Shown here: positions 63,893 to 64,000 of the stretch, piece after piece
Layout of the letters: each line of letters starts with the position of its first letter
Numbering within the stretch: position 1 is the stretch's first letter
Origin: Halomonadaceae bacterium T82-2
GTDB taxonomy: Bacteria; Pseudomonadota; Gammaproteobacteria; Pseudomonadales; Halomonadaceae
Length of the DNA: 64,000 nt
Direction: 5' to 3'
NCBI GenBank assembly: GCA_001577635.1
Contig: LSBP01000003.1
Span: 149,512-213,511 of the forward strand
The notes under the pieces: generated by a model
Seen by the model: only the letters and a program-made list of their open reading frames with translations
The model's database searches: none
What the model was told of the DNA's origin: nothing
Translations under genes and position numbers: made by a program

Positions 63893-64000
63893 TTATGTGT
63901 TGGGTCCCGTGTGATTAACCACCCGTTTGGTAAATAACTCAGGTCGCTTGGCCTGCCACTCCTTCATCGCCGTGATCGGTGATTGATGATGCAGCGCCTT
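63893..64000 (-). mobile_element. IS transposase C-terminal fragment (rve/DDE type)
   Basis: The minus-strand frame from 64000 to TAA at 63893 encodes 35 residues, beginning KALHHQSPITAMKEWQ and ending FTKRVVNHTGPNT. This pattern (P-x-x-A-x-KEWQ, then RVYNH-x-G) is the usual end of IS481- or IS3-like integrase-core transposases. The rest is beyond the window edge. The terminal inverted repeat should lie close to 63890, next to pncB. Family assignment between IS481 and IS3 is uncertain from this tail. Confidence 0.75.

Overview
The window is GC-rich, densely packed gammaproteobacterial chromosome. It most resembles Halomonas or a relative (Halomonadaceae), judging by the glycine betaine ProVWX importer, a DsrEFHC-type TusDCBE operon, a Pseudomonas-like GtsABCD sugar importer with a two-component system, and the gloB/yafS/rnhA/dnaQ/mltD neighbourhood. 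The placement is inferred from gene content; no rRNA marker is present. Almost everything is core housekeeping or transport. There is no prophage, no CRISPR array and no obvious defence island. The only mobile DNA is a transposase tail at the right edge.

Left part (1-14 kb): the 3' end of metH, overlapped by a MATE exporter; a siroheme sulfite reductase with its DUF934 partner; an Smr protein (minus strand); a small-gene run (cyclotransferase, ArsC, WrbA, DUF2069, unknown membrane protein); a cytochrome c'/cytochrome b561 convergent pair; azlCD; pdxH; and the proVWX operon on the minus strand with a clear sigma70-type promoter.

Middle (14-35 kb): a Pat-type protein acetyltransferase is divergent from a histone-deacetylase-fold enzyme, followed by an XRE-cupin regulator with a perfect palindromic operator. 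Next come acpH, tusDCBE and yccA, three small stress-like genes ending with a CsbD protein, a tRNA-Ser(TGA) with good promoter and terminator, two tiny membrane proteins, hrpB, an orphan Cas2/SinR-like protein, an NhaP2-type antiporter, an orphan THI5-like binding protein, ybfF and yhhQ. The yhhQ leader has a preQ1-riboswitch-like fold. The replication/repair operon yafS-rnhA-dnaQ-nudC lies opposite gloB.

Right part (35-64 kb): mltD, yejABEF, rsuA/yafV, rarD, an unrecognised HTH protein, a chemoreceptor with its sensor domain at the C-terminus, an omega-aminotransferase, a SulP transporter, an AGE-isomerase/gtsABCD sugar operon with its two-component system, an ECF sigma/anti-sigma pair, lhgO, and NAD-salvage pncA-pncB. 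No gap between genes exceeds 300 bases. I found no wholly new multi-gene system. The best leads are the acetylation/deacetylation module, the yhhQ leader, the inverted chemoreceptor, the orphan Cas2-like protein and an orphan antisense terminator.
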